A DNA stretch of 64,000 nucleotides from positions 600,471-664,470 of the forward strand of contig BCJC01000005.1 in assembly GCA_001600175.1 (NCBI GenBank). The letters run 5' to 3'. A program made the translations under genes and the position numbers. Positions 22,951 through 36,441 of this stretch are shown in pieces (positions within the stretch are counted from its first letter, which is position 1; the number at the start of each line of letters is the position of its first letter). Below the pieces are notes generated by a model, which ran no database searches, had not been told where the DNA came from, and saw nothing but the letters and a program-made list of their open reading frames with translations. This stretch comes from Erythrobasidium yunnanense (taxonomy: Eukaryota > Basidiomycota > Cystobasidiomycetes > Erythrobasidiales > Erythrobasidiaceae).

Positions 22951-23943
22951 GGCTTCCGGTCGTTACAACGTCGATGCTGGACGTTTAAAACCAACGATAG
23001 GAAGCGAGCACGTCGCACTGCCTGCCCACTAATCGAAATCGCAGGGAAGGAGATTATTGTGAGGTCGGGAATGGAATTCGCCTATGTTCGGTCTGTAGAG
23101 CTCCAGGGGAGGTCGAGTCGCTGTAGGAAGCACTGGAAAGAATATGTCCCAACGAGTCGCGGTGGAAGTAATAGAGGAAAGCAGGCCCCTGCTGTATGAG
23201 GGCGAGGTTGCTGGCATGGGCATGGCGGATCGATGAATCTTTCATGATGAGGTCTTGGAAAATTCATGGGCTTTAGCGTGGGGTTGCCTACGAAGGATGA
23301 GGGACTTCTGTGCCGACTGCTGAAGCTGCCACGCGTGCCCTTCCATGCCCTTCACCATCGAATATCCACGAACCGCATTTGCACCGTCAATCAAAAATAA
23401 ATGGCTGGTCACATCAGCTCACGCGCGGTGTACGCAGCATCAGGAGCATGATTGGTAGAAGGCCGTTATTTGTTTGTTGACCTTCAAGGTAAATATCGAT
23501 GCTTCTTGCCTTTTGCGAAGTTGCCTGTTTCGGCGGCACCTGAGGGGCGGCGAGAACCCTCGCTCGACCACGATAGCTGAAGTGTTCGATGTTGGCAGCA
23601 GCAATGGGCCAAGATCCAGTGCTGACAGACTCAGTTTGTTGCGAGTCTGACGACCACAGGCGGGGCTACTTGTGACAGCAAGGGTTGTAATAGCGGAATG
23701 CGGTATCAATTGCATTGATACGTAGCGATCAGCCCAGATCAGCCGTGCTATAATATTTCAGTGAGCATTATTCATTCCAAACTGTCAGTCGCAGCCCGAA
23801 GGAACACTTGTCGGAAAGACGCGAAAATCGCAATCCTATAGGCAAATCCTGGGAGTTGTAGTACTGGACGACTATTGACAGATCTGCTGTGAATGACGGT
23901 GTGATATACAACAACCATAATACTGCTTTCCTCTCCTTCATGA
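22951..23943. other. Intergenic region, about 1 kb, no supported gene
   Basis: Several short open frames on the minus strand (for example 23440-23715) have no recognisable motif, no compelling splice structure and mostly lack an ATG where they open. The interval separates the 5' end of the seven-helix protein gene from the 3' end of the DOA10 gene, so it must hold the promoter of the former and the terminator of the latter. I see no tRNA-like or repeat structure in it. Confidence 0.5.
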
Positions 23944-26900
23944 TTAAGCCGCTGGTGGAGGCTCGGTAGTCGTATTCGGGAGAGGCGGATCGTTAATATT
24001 CAGCAATTTACGATGTATGACGTACTCGCGCTCCCATACTCTGGCTGCCCATCTGGCTGCGAGCTTCTTTGCTGGCTGACTGAGGGCTTGAGACAGTATG
24101 AATGCCAGACTGGATACGAGTGCAGCACGATAGGTGAAGGCCCGATCCAGCAGAAGAGGCTGCTCTGCTTTACCCATCATCTCGTTGATGAGCATACTGG
24201 GGTAGATCGCTACGGCAGTTGCAAGTGCAGGAAGGAGCAACGTTCCCACCAATTTGGCATTGACGCGACCGACGGCTCTGTTGATGAACAAATCCAGGCC
24301 TCTAAGTCTCTGATCTTGAGCCTGAAGGGTGATAAGACTGTAGTCAGCGCGAGATCGTGAGCGTGTACGACTGTGCCCACCCTCACAAGCCGCGCTGGTA
24401 GATCCCACCCAAATAGCGGGCTGAGGGAGTCGGCCAAACTACAGATCAGAAGACCATATGCCCAGTCCATTGCGAGCGTAAGTTGCGGCTTGTCGGCAGA
24501 AGTGGCTTCAAAGGGCGAAAGAAGGTATAGATGCATGTTGGCTCCCAGTAGCAGCGGCAGAAGTATCCCAATGTTGAGTACGGTAATGAACAGAAGGACG
24601 ACACGGCTGAGTGCCTCAGTAATGTCAGCGCGACTCCCTAAAAGGGCGCCCGAGCCAGCCTGAGATGGTCGCCTGGCACGGCGCTGGTAGCGACCTTGAG
24701 AGATTCGCTTGTAAGCCCAGTTGCAGGCCAGCATGATGTGGAGGCCGACTAGCAGAGAGTATGTATCATGTACCGACTCGCCTACCACCTTGTCCAATAT
24801 GACGCGCCCGAGTACGACTATCGAAGATCCGCAGCTATCAGCTAAAGGTCGTGCGGTACTAGCCTATGACTTACGTGGAACACTGAGGAAAGAGAAGATT
24901 GCCATTGAGCTTGTTATCCAAAGCAGGTATATGAAAAGAACGATGCGGGTATTGAAATGAGGCGGGATATAAACCACAGTGAACTTGCTCTCGTCGTTCG
25001 GACCTTTGGCCAGCTGGTCTTTGATAGCTTTTGCGCCCTCCTCTGTCAGAGGGATCCCATCTTCTCGAGTCCGTACGAACATCTTAGAGGGGACTATCTT
25101 GACGCTGTCTGACGCAACCACCCGAGCGAATCCGCCGTCTTTCCGGAAGAAGACATCGCCTTTTGAGGAATCAGAGCACGACTCGTCCGAAAGATGGTGC
25201 GCCTTCTTTAGTAGCAGCCAAGCTTTCCAGGTCTTGCGGATGTGACTGCCTTCTTCGTCTCTCAACCTTAGATTAAGCATAAAGTGTGAAAGTCGCAGTT
25301 GTCGAGCGGTAAAGATGCACCATTCTGCCAGCAAACGCTTGGCGAACTTTTGTGGCCGTGTCTTGCCCAAAGTATGAGGAAGAAGGAAGAGAACGAAAAG
25401 AAGATCGAAGGGTACTGTAGAAAGCGGCCGGCTGTACAGAGAGGAGAGTCAGGAGGAGCAGAGCAGACTTTTGCTACAGAGTGCTTACGTGACATCGAAG
25501 CGCAGAGGGAAAAGACCGATGTTGAGCAGCTTTGTAAGCCAAGGGAAGATGCCAAAGCACGTTAAGACGATACTGCCGTAGACGAGAAGGGCGCGTGTAA
25601 TCTTTTTTGCCTGATTAAATGCCGGAGTCTCGAGAATTTCGCGAAGAGGATTGGTCTGCCGGACCTCATCAGACGAAGGCCACAAAGACAACTGAAGGAC
25701 TCACATCCGGGTCGGTGGGATCGCGGATGAACCATAGAACACCTTTGCGTAGACACTTGCGGATGACACCGATCGTCTCGGCAAACGAGTACATGAAGTT
25801 TGTTCCCGCCAGCCTGATAATTATGAAAATTATGAACGTTAGCTAGGAGAAAAATTAGTAGAAGATGGAATACGGTCTTACCAGGTCAGAAATCCAGCCG
25901 AGACAGGTGAGTTGATGTGATATTGTATGCGCGACATGATCGTCATGCCGGGAAAGAGAGGTATCGTCGCAACATTGAGCAGTATGCCGCAAAGAGTCGG
26001 GAAGACGACTATCTCAATGATGAAGAAGATACCAGCCTGCAACGCGAATAGATTATCGTCAGTCTAGAACGCTACACCAAGGCGGCCGACTCACTTTCGT
26101 AAGCATGAATTGTTGCTTAAGCACATCGCGAATCTGTCTGGTAAGGTTCATCGCTTGCACGTTGCGAGTATAGCGAAGATATAGCACGGCGATGCTAACG
26201 AATATAGCATAGCCAACCACGATCGACAGTATGCGATCTGCGGTACTATCGTGAGTTGCCATGCTCGTCCATCTCTGCCTCAAGAGGTCGACTACGTCAT
26301 GAGCTCGCTGCTTGGCGTCGCCTCGGTACTCTGCTAGAGTTGACTGTACTGTGGCTGCGAATACAGACATTCTTGATGGCGCAGGCGGAGCCTTCCGAAG
26401 ACCGACTAGTGTCTTCAATTTGTTGGACACGCCCTTGACTTGCGACAAAGTAAGGCTGAAGCGCGATGGAGTAGGTTCAGACCTGACCATGTCCTGCTTG
26501 CTAATCGATAGATGCTGAATGAGAAAGTCCGCTACCGGATCTGTAGCGATCCTGACGATGTTGACTGGAAGTAGGAGGACCTTATATGCGTTGGTGGCTA
26601 CGAAGGTCTTTCCGATCATGAGGGGAGTAAGGATAGCCAGCATGAGAAGGACCGTAATGAGAAGGATCATCAAGGCTGCGTTTTGTAGCAGAGCTATGAG
26701 AGGACCTTGTAACCCGATAGCTTCTAGTATACCCTCGAGATCCGCCTCGAAAAAGATATCGTCATCCTCTCCGTTCGCAGCTGCTCGAATGGCTGCTAGG
26801 TCTTCGGCCGCTATTCCATCGTTCAGAGCGACTGCACCTGGTGCGGCAGGAACAGCTGCGGCTGCAGGTCCAGCAGGTCTAGCAGCACGAGGACCATGCC

Positions 26901-28547
26901 GATGTCGGTCTTCAACCTCGTTGCCGGACTCTGAGCTTGATTCGGAGCCTGAAGAATCCGAACTCTCCTCGTTGTCGACCTGTCCCTCTCGGTTTGCTGG
27001 TCCCGCTATTGCTGGTGGTTCGGGCAAGGCAGCGATGTCCGCACCGTCCGGAAAGTTTCGATGTTGTATCGGTATCGAGATGGGTGGCGCTGTAAAGTGG
27101 ACATCTGATGTCTCGTTATCTGCTGCATACTCCGGCAGTGACCGCCGCCTTGACCATGCATGCTGTTGTAATGCTGCTTCTCTCGCCTGCTGGCGATCCA
27201 AGAAAGCCTGCGCTCCTAAGCTCACAGGCGCAGTGGATGATTCGGCTTCCTTCATCTCGGCTGAATGTGTTGGATTTAGCTGATCGCTGCTCTGAGCAAC
27301 GCTATCTGTTGCCGGGGCAGGCGCAGTCGCTACCAAAGTACCGTCTATGGGGTTGACACTGTTCTGTCCGACAGCCTGATCTATTTGTGCTGCAGGTCCT
27401 CCCGCAGCTATAGCAGCGGGATTGGCGTGAAGAAGTTGCCTTTCGGCTTGTTGTGGTTGCCCTCCCTGATCAAGCTGCTGTGGACCTCCTGCTGGCAAAG
27501 GCTGGTTCGCTATCACCCATTCCCGAAGCAGGAAAGCGGTAATGAAGCAGACGACTACTGCGCAGACGATGATCTGGCCAGAGAAGCAGTCACTGGCGAG
27601 CGTACTATGTTACACAGACCGGTTAGCTTTCCACGGTCTATTGTGCACTCGTGTCCTTGAGCTCACTTGATCAATGTCTTGTTCTTCTGATAATTATGGG
27701 CTAGATACCCAGACAGCCGCCAAGGTTCGCCCTCAGTAGGGTAAAGACTCAGATTGTCCGTAGCATTTGCGGCGACAGTGTCGTTTATGAAGAGCATGGA
27801 CTTGACCACCTGCCATAGTCCAGGTGCGAGTACCGCAGGCTCGGTCTTCTTATCGAGACTTTCCGCTATGGCTTGCAGGCCTGATATTGTCTTGTTGAAG
27901 CGCTCTTGGATATTCGCTGCAGCTTGCGCGATATCTGCTGGGGTCGAGTTTACCGTCAGATTGACGAGAGGCTTCGATAGTGCCGTTATGTTCTGCTCGG
28001 TGATGTTGTTCGCCAGCGTAGACCGGGCAGTATTGACACTCCCAGCATGGCTACTCCTAGATATTAACGAGCTTATACTCGGCCAGCTTGATTCCTGAAT
28101 GACGCTCGTCCATGCTACGCCCCATGCTGTTGCAATCCCGAAGAAGTTGCGCCAGACCCAGAGTATCACGTATGGTAGGATCGCTATCCAGACGAAAGCT
28201 ACAAGGAGGAAGCGCAGGATCCATCGAACAATGGTCGTGCCGCCAGAGAGCAGGTGTCGGATCACGAGCAGGACAGGAAGCCTTGACGGCGCTTGGGAGG
28301 CATAGACTACAATTCCAAGGCAAGGCTCAGCATGTTATAAAGCTATTGCAAGCTTTAGAACCGCACCTTTCTCCCATTGAAACGGGTACTTGCATATCTC
28401 GCATCTATAACCTCTTGAGACTTGAAGCCATGTAGACAGACAGCTATCGTGGACTTTCCCTAGAGATCCAGAGCAGCGACATGGGCTGTAGAGCTTGCCA
28501 GCTTCTTCGCCAGAACGGCAAACTCGACAGGTCTGCTCTTCGTCCAT
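23944..28547 (-). CDS. SSM4: ER RING-CH ubiquitin ligase DOA10/SSM4 (MARCH6 type)
   Basis: Large polytopic E3 ligase of the ER and inner nuclear membrane that ubiquitinates misfolded membrane and cytosolic proteins and some sterol-pathway enzymes. The start at 28547 gives MDEEQTCRVCRSGEEAGKLY, the beginning of a RING-CH finger whose ligands (CRVC...CRCSG...H...CEIC) are all present within residues 7-55. Many hydrophobic exons follow: WILRFLLVAFVWIAILPYVI; a long acidic, Ala/Pro-rich cytosolic loop (about 27500-26800); then a dense set of helices including LIALLQNAALMILLITVLLM, SIVVGYAIFVSIAVLYLRY and others down to the C-terminus (YVIHRKLLNINDPPLP). An N-terminal RINGv plus many helices and a short cytosolic tail is diagnostic. 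The catalytic finger looks intact. The pathway link is the FAF2-type UBX protein at 47141-48537. Confidence 0.9.
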
Positions 28548-28893
28548 CAACGATCCCTTTGATGTGGTCCTACAGCTCCCGGCTGACCAGCAGCAGGTAA
28601 CACTACTGTCGTATACTGCCTGTGCTGGGAGAAGAGTGCGAAGGTCCAAGAAGAGAGACTCGTTGACACTTTCGGTCGCAACGTGTACAAAGCAATGTTT
28701 GGCCGCGCCGATAAAGTACGTCAAGCTGCATCCAATCTGGCTAATAAGCATCTCATCGTGGGCATGTAATTTGCATTGCATTGTATTCTCGTTCATAGGT
28801 CTACATCGAAAGGCACGAAGCGAGATACACCTTGACAGGCTTAACAAAAGAGATTCATTGTTGAGTTACCGATATCTAGCCTTGAGTAGCTTC

Positions 28894-30902
28894 TTATAAG
28901 CGAGCTACCTGTGGTCTAGTAGGAGCTGCGTTGTCCGAGAGGTGCGACATAAGATCGCTCGTCAAGAAGTCGGAGAGGACAGCAGCATGAGCCTGAAGAG
29001 CAATCGCGAATGTCAGCCTGAGTGGGTTTAGAGACAGCTACAGTATAAGCATACCTGCGAGCTCATGTACTTCCTGGCGGTCTCGAGCTGACCCTTCTCG
29101 ACATTCTTGATCTTTCCTGCTTCCTCGTTGAGCAGCTTATCGATGTACTGAGCGGTGATCTGGGTGCCGGAATCGGTCTTGGCTTGATGTTTGCTGTGAA
29201 TGCGAAAGGTCAGCGCATTCGGCGGCCACACCTTGATCGGTCGACTTACATCCAATGCCAGATCTGCACACGAGCGATCTCTGCTGTAGCAGCATCCTCC
29301 ATCATGTAATTGACAGGGACACATCCTAGTCCTCCTACCCAGTTTCCTACGTAAACAAGCAGAGCAGACAGGTTTCCCCTAATACCACCCTCCGTGATTT
29401 GTCCCGGTACATTCGTGTTCAGGAGATCAAGAGCGGTGACGTTTACCTCTTCTCTTCTGATGTGGTACTGATTTGGACCGGGCATGTGCTCATTGAAGAT
29501 GTCCATAGCGATCTTGACGAGAGCAGGGTGGGCAACCCAAGTTCCATCGTGTCCAGCCTTGACTTCTCGAAGCTTGTCCTGGCGGACCTTCTCCATGGCC
29601 ACATCGTTTGCCTTGGGGTCGTCTTTAATGGGAATCTGGGCGGACATGCCACCCATAGCAGCTACTTTTCGTCGATGGCATGTCTTGATGAGTAGCTGGA
29701 CATAGGCTGACATAAATGGAACAGTCATGGTGACGTTTCCTCTGTCAGGCATAACGAAGCCTGGATTCATGCGCATTTTCTTGATGAATGAGAAGATGTA
29801 GTCCCCTAAATTATGGGCAGCATCAGCATCTTCTACCCTTAAAGCGGCGACGGACTCACATCGTCCACAGTTCAAGCCAGAAGAGTGTTCTCTGAGCTCG
29901 TAGAGAATCTCATCCATCATGAAGGCACCGGGAATAGTCTCGATGAGGACCGTTCCTCTGATAGTTCCCCTCCTCATTCCAATCTTATCTTGAGCGAGGC
30001 AGAACACATCATTCCACAGTCTAGCCTCTAGATAGTGTTCCATCTTTGGCAGATAGAAGTATGGTCCGAAACCTCTCTTGACTTGTTCAGCGGCATTGTG
30101 GAAGAAGAAGAGACCGAAGTCGAAGATGGACCCAGACATGGGTTGTCCATCTATTGTAATGTGCGTCTCTTCAAGATGCCAGCCTCGAGCGCGTACAAGC
30201 AGGGTCGCGATCTTGTCATTCAGCTTGTACTCCTTGCCGGACTTTGCATCTTTGAAGGCGACCTGTCGGCGAACAGCATCGTAGAGGTTGACTTGTCCAT
30301 CTAGCTGATTGGCCCAGCTTGGTGCAGTCGAGTCTGCACAGACGAGATTATCAGTCAGGTGACGGCCGGCTACAACCGAGCGAGGCTGATGATGGTGCCT
30401 GACCTTCGAAATCCGCCATATAAGTGGACGAGCCTGAATTCAAGGCATTGATAACCTGTAGGATGTGTCAGCTGTGATCTGCTGAAAGCCTTTATAAGCC
30501 AGCGACCGCACCATCTTTCTGTCTACGGGTCCGGTGATCTCTACACGTCTGTCCTGCATCCCAGGCGCAGGAGGAGCGCATGACCACGTATCATCTTCTC
30601 TGATTGCTCTTGTCTCAGGCTGGAAATCGGGCAGTCCGCCTCCGTCGAAGCGAGCTTGCTCCAGGGCACGTCGTTGAAGAAGCTGTCTCGTGCGTTAGCC
30701 TTGATCTCCGTCCACAGGCAGAATCTATACCTGTTTGCGTGTAGGCTCGAATGTACGGTGCAGAACAGCTAGGAATTCGACTGCTTCAGGCGTAAGGATC
30801 CTCTTGTGATCACCTGGTCGCAGGGTGCTCGTTTCAGCCCTCTTTCGCTCGCTCTAGCTAGCCATCGTATGTATCTACTCACCCTCGACCTTTCCTGTTC
30901 AT
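28894..30902 (-). CDS. Malate synthase, peroxisomal (glyoxylate cycle)
   Basis: Condenses glyoxylate with acetyl-CoA to malate, allowing growth on C2 compounds and fatty acids. A short first exon at 30902 (MNRKGRG) splices to [20 protein letters not shown], the family N-terminus, then [12 protein letters not shown]. The substrate-binding region reads [29 protein letters not shown] and [40 protein letters not shown] holds conserved Arg and Glu of the active site; [20 protein letters not shown] is also diagnostic. The last exon (28986-28894) ends VAR-Leu, so the protein terminates in ARL, a type 1 peroxisomal targeting signal. Nine or so exons. Length, order and key residues are those of a working enzyme of the malate synthase A class. 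Confidence 0.93.
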
Positions 30903-32486
30903 CGTAATACCAACAGAATCAGCGTCAAAAGATCTTGATGATGATGACCAGGGCACCGGCTATTGCGATTTGCATGCACCGAATCCTCGTCAAAGGCCCA
31001 ACGTACCGTGTACTTCAACTCCTCTTGGATAAGACATGGCTCTGTCCTTCTTGCGTGCTTGAACAGCTCGTTTGTTTGATAGCTTGTAAGAACTCCGACT
31101 GTTTGAGATCAGACTTGAAGAGAGCCGCGTTGTCTGAACTTTCGATATGCGATAGGTGCAATTGACAACCTCTGATGTTGCAGCAGATCTTTGTATGGTC
31201 AAAAGAGAAGCAACAGATGACACTTCCTAGGTGAATGATACGCGCGGACTCTCGGGAAGACATAACCGGACGCCCACGAAAGAGGACGTCCGGGAGCTAC
31301 CGATGCAAGCAGGATAACGTAGACCAGCAAGTAGGCACAGGTGCAGATGATGCATTGCTTGAAGCCCGTCGTTACTTGCCTGGGATGAGGCCACGATGAC
31401 ATTCAGAGGTCGCAGGCGCTGGGAGATACAAGAAAACTATGTATCCTACGACTGCGAAAGTGAGTTGCTCGAGAAGGGCCTGCGTACGTCCTCGCTTGTT
31501 AACGCTGTCTGAATGTCAAGGAAAGCTGACCAAGTCAGTTCAATGTAGAAGCGGCGATCGTTAGCCCCCAGCTTACGATACAGATGCATTGGGGCAGCAG
31601 TACCTGCATGAGCACAGATCCATCTACAACTCTTATGTACCTGACTTCGGATACGTGCTCAAAGGCCAACACATACGTACAGGCCCCGAGTTTATGTTGG
31701 CTCTGATGAGATCGTCGAGGGAGTTCGAAATTGGCTGTGAGCTAGAAGCAGGCATTAACAAGATAGCTTGAAGAGCCGTAGAAGCTGGTGAAGACCGACA
31801 GCAAAACAGCAATGGGCTTTCGGAGACTTTCGAGGATAGGTCACAACTTCACAATCGCTTTGGAGCGACGGTCGCAGGCATACCTTACGAGGGACAGAGG
31901 TAGACGAGATAAGGACGAGAGGCAGTTCGGAGAAGGTAGCATAGGGTGTAGTCGACATCGAACAGAATTTGTCAGAGCTCCGGAGAGACCGAAGAGAGGT
32001 CAGATTCTCCAGATCAGCGATAGCAGCAGCAGCCGAATGAGTCAGAAGCTCCCAGATCAGCGTATCTCGATTCCACAGCGGCCTACTCTGTAAGACCTTC
32101 CGGACGACATGGCGGTCGATCCTTCTCAGCCAGGACGGGTCGAGGTCTCGAGGCTTTGCTCACTGTACTGTGAGGAGGTGCAGTATCGAGTAGAACAGGT
32201 GCCAGCACAGCCAGTGGAGGATGGTCGAGGACGTCCGTATACGTTTGCCACCACCTTGCGCGGAAAGGCAGTCTGAAGCTGTCAGCCAGTCGAGAGCTCT
32301 TTTGGGACTTGCAGGAAATCAGATGGATAGGTAGACAGCGGAAAGGGAGGGACCAAGATTGCAGAAACATACCATATCATCAAACGACGAAGAAGAAGAG
32401 AAGAGACTCACCCGTCCCGAGAAAGAACGAACGCAAAGAGAGCAAGTTGAGAGCTTGATGAACGAGAAGAAGCTATAGGTTCCACG
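30903..32486. other. Long intergenic region upstream of the Zn2Cys6 gene, no supported gene
   Basis: This 1.6-kb stretch separates two divergently transcribed genes in a window where divergent pairs usually have under 200 bp. Short open frames are present: plus strand 31589-31771 and 31788-32093, minus strand 32083-32370. None shows a recognised motif or a convincing exon chain. Purine-rich and T-rich tracts occur near 32380-32460 just before the regulator's ATG. The likely content is a long promoter and 5' leader for the transcription factor, possibly with a non-coding transcript. Confidence 0.4.
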
Positions 32487-35400
32487 ATGGGAGAAGCAGC
32501 TGGAACGACCACAATGCACCTGCAAGACTACTACGGCCAGCAGCAGTTTCAGCACAGCGACATTGTCGGATTGCCAGATCAGGCGGAGGCTTCTTCATCT
32601 GGCCTCACCAACCCTCTGGCTGAGTCTTCGATGTCTGCGTACATGTCGCAAGATAGTACGAATCCAAATAGCCAAGCAGCCGTCCTCAGAAAGTCTTGCC
32701 AACATTGCAGGTGAGCGCACCTGTCAAGCCGGATCGCCGGAGCAATTATAGGCCAACAAAGATGCTGAGCCAATGACTACAGGAAGCGCAAGATCAAATG
32801 TATGCCCTCTGATACAGATGCCTCGACATGCAAGGCGTGCTCGAACAAGGGCCAGCAATGCATCTTCGAGAAGCAAGCTACTATGGGCAGACCTCCCAAG
32901 AACAAGAAGAAGGAGTCAGACGACGATAGTACCACATCTCCACAAGATCCTAGTAACAGTACGAACGGCCCTACTATCAAGAAGAAGAAGTCGCCTAGTA
33001 AATCGGGAACAGATGCCCAGCAGCCTAAACCGAAGAAGCAGAAAGCGAACAAGAAGGACGAGGCAGCTTCTACTACGGAACATCAGGAGCACCAATACGC
33101 CCGCTTCACGACTCTTGACGACCACTTTGGGAACCCGCCTAACTCGGCAACTTCCGCACCCGATGCCCATCATCGTAGGTTTCGCATCGAAGTAAAGATC
33201 GTTTTGTGATTACTGACCAACTTCATGCACGGCCAGCCCAATCAGCACTCCCTCCGTATGGCTGGAACTCAGCGACACAGTCGACCATACCTACCTATTC
33301 TTGGAATTCCAACTTCCAGCTTCCGCTTCCGAATCTCCCCAACTATTCACAGTACCCCTACTCACCCTCCTTTCAAAGCTATTCCCAGGCGCCTCAATCG
33401 GATTCACGCTTAGATGGCTTTCCGTATGCCTCCACATCTGCACCAACCAGCAGCAGTGCCTTACAAACCTCCTTCTCACCTATACGCCCTCCCTTTTCCT
33501 TCTTCCCACATCAGCAAGCGGCTGCTCCACCTACCACACAGCACAACCCTATCCTAGTAGAATCTGCCTCCACTTCAGCCGACAGGAAAGCCTCAAATGC
33601 GAGTCTTGTGCCCACGCAAGCCAACAGTAGCAGTAGTCGGAGCGTCTCACCGCCCGACTCTGCTTGCGGCAAGTCTGCAAGGACTGCCAAGTTAGCTGCA
33701 GCCCTAGGGCCTCCCGCAACTACACCGGTGCAGCGCATCCAGCGTACAGGCGATCTCTACGATGCTTTCAAAGGACAGCCTTTACTTGCTCTAGTGAATG
33801 GCTTCTTTGAGTCATACACTGCACCCCCTGCATCTCGCTCTTCTCCGCCGCCTGCGTCACTCGCCGACCCGGGCGTTGCACCTATCGCAAAAATGCGCAC
33901 GCTCTACGGAAAAGCAGTGTCAGCGCGCAAGTCAATCGATAAGAAGGGAGGAATAGCCTCTGCCGACTATGCAAGGTCTATTATCGCACCGCTATGGGAC
34001 GGTATCCCAGTAGATATCGTCTCACTAGTCACGACTGGACGGCCGTCTGCCTCAGGGCCGTTCGCATTAGGCGGTGGTCCATCGCCTTCTTTGGACAACC
34101 ACAGCACTAGTGCCTCGCATTCCGAAGATTTCCTCTTCTCGAAGCTTCTTAGAGAAGATGAATCGAACTCATTCGTGGTTTCGCATTATGTCAATCCGAA
34201 AGACAAACAAAGTCCATACTTGAAGTTCGCACCTAGCAAAGCTGCAGTGGGCAAATATTTCCATGGCTACTTCTCGAAACACCCACTGGCGCCTTTGATC
34301 GTCAACGAGAAGCTGTTTGTCGATGATTTGGCCAACGACAAGGCAGATGACCTGTTAGTCAACGTCATCATAGGGTCTGCAATTGCTGTAGGTTTCTCGT
34401 GTTCCCTACTACCGACAGGGTACTAACCTGAGCGATGCATTCAGCGCGGACCGTGTCTAGGCGGAGGTGCAGATGCTCGCGATGTTGGGGAATACTTCTA
34501 CAACTATATACAAAACAGCCTACTGGCTCGTACCGCCGCAGACTGCCTAAAGCTAGAAACATGTCAAGCACTCATGCTTTGGGCAGCTCACGAGATGGCA
34601 CACATGCGCCAGCGCCGTGCATGCTCATTGTGGAACACAGCAGATGTGCTCCTGCGAGAGCGTAACAAGCGCTTCCAAGCGGCTGCTGAGAAGCGCAGGA
34701 ATAGCGAGCCGGGTGCAGGCACCTCCGTAGGGTGGCGTGCACTTGTCGAGCAGGAGCTTACAGTCAACAGTATGTGGGTATTGAGTAAGTTGACTTTCAC
34801 TGGAGGTGTGTATGGTGAGGCAAAGACTGAGCGGAGACTTTAGATATCATACATACCTGGGCTGCGATCTCCCTCAAGCTGCCGCACACAGCCATGTCCG
34901 TCTTCACAGGCAGTCTATCGTCACCTCCTAAGGATGCTGCAACGTCTATGAGCTTCCAATACGCCTACTCCCAAGAAGGCTCTACTATGCCTCTGCCATC
35001 ACAGCACATTGTTAGGCGAGTCATTGACCGCTTTTCCGACGTTACGCACCTCCTCGGCGTCATAACTTCAATCAAGAGTCAACAGCAAGTGCGCGGACTG
35101 CTGGCGCCAGACCCTCCAAGACCGATGGCTATTGCCAATGAAGGCAACGACTCACACGTAGCTGCCTGGCTTCTTGAGCTAGCACAACAATACAAGACCC
35201 CTCCTGTAGAGTCTGCGACTCAGCTCATCACAAAGTCAACCGTGTCGGCGATGTCTGAAAGCTCAAGGGCTTTCCTCGTGGTTTCGCATGCAATTCTCGC
35301 ACTCTATCAGCTTCTTCCCTTCGCTCCTCCATCGGTGACGGAAGCTGGTCTCCCGGTACCCATGCCTACTATAGACTCGCTCAAGACGGCTCTCCGCGCT

Positions 35401-36108
35401 CTCCACTTACTATCCAAATCTATCACAGCATCTACGCCAAACACACGTTCCCGCACTCAGGCACTCTTGCTAGACGCTATGCCTCGAGTTGTATCTCTGC
35501 TCGACCTCTTTACCTCCACGTCTCTAGACTCTCTGGACCACTTCATCCTTGTCACATCACACCGCGATATGATCGGAGAACTCTTGAAGGAGCTCAGCGT
35601 AGCCTGTATGTCATTGGAGTCTTCATCAACCACTGCAGACGGACATCATGTAGTAGCGCGAGAGAACTTTGAGCGTGCGCGGAATGCCCTTCAGAGCATT
35701 GCACAGCTTGGAACGGATCTAGCGGAGAATGCAGTAAAGCCACACGATGATCTTGCCATACAATGGTCGCAGCATGAAGAACTCGAATTTCCTTCTGATA
35801 TGCAAACAATGGCTCCAGACTATCAACACGGCTCAACAACCAACACCGGCTCAGAATCGTCGACGCCCGCGGAGCTCTACTTGGCCGCTGCTATGCACAA
35901 CCCCGTCGACTTCTACAGCAACAATAGTAACAACAATACGTTCCAGTATTCCGTTGGCAACATCACCCATTCTCCGCCAGACGCGCTGTCGCAGTCTCCA
36001 GCGGACAGCAAACCCAGCTTTTTACCCTCACCCGAACACGGTGACGCCCATGGCATTCACCGCTTTGCCTTCAACAACGCTACAAACGATCTCTATGCCT
36101 TCACCTAA
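32487..36108 (+). CDS. Fungal Zn2Cys6 transcription factor
   Basis: Nuclear DNA-binding regulator. The start at 32487 (MGEAAGTTTMHLQDYYGQQQ) gives a Gln/Ser-rich N-terminus. The zinc cluster is built across an intron (GTGAGC to CTACAG): CQHCR joined to KRKIKCMPSDTDASTCKACS and ...QQCIF, a complete CX2CX6CX9CX2CX6C binuclear cluster, followed by the Lys-rich linker MGRPPKNKKK. A long low-complexity Pro/Ser/Gln region follows (33230-33700). The fungal middle-homology-type region starts near 33720 (RIQRTGDLYDAFKGQPLLAL) and includes CLKLETCQALMLWAAHEMAH and HTWAAISLKLPH. The C-terminal part (34894-36108) ends with a Asn/Ser-rich activation-like tail. Target genes cannot be inferred. Confidence 0.88.
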
Positions 36109-36441
36109 TGGCCGGAAGATCAGTCTTCAGATAACATGGTCCGCTTTGCCCACTACTGACTATGGACGTTTTCCTACATAGCATCTTAGCATAGGCACTT
36201 TTACTGCCGACTTTATTGACCAGTGTACAGTCGATGATGGATATATACGTCTACCAAATATAGCGCCTGTAGCTTGCTGTTACGCCTATCTGTTCCCTCT
36301 GTCCAATCTACAGTAGAAGTGACTTGAGCAGACTCTGCGCGTTCATTCAATACCTACTGACCACTTGAGTCGCAACTCTCCGCAGTCCAGCAAGTCCATT
36401 TCATCACGTCAACATACTTGGTTGCTTGCCGACTGACCCAG

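Noticed and set aside
23440-23715. 91-codon minus-strand frame in the 22.9-23.9 kb gap
   Set aside because: No motif, Arg/Leu-rich composition typical of chance frames, and no supporting introns.
26519-27283. 254-codon plus-strand frame inside DOA10
   Set aside because: It lies wholly antisense to the acidic loop and helices of DOA10. Its Arg/Ser/Ala-rich composition comes from the reverse of acidic, Pro/Ala codons.
31589-32093. Two plus-strand frames (60 and 101 codons) in the long gap
   Set aside because: Each opens without a compelling context, carries no recognisable domain and does not form an exon chain with good splice signals. Kept only as possible upstream ORFs or non-coding transcript sequence.
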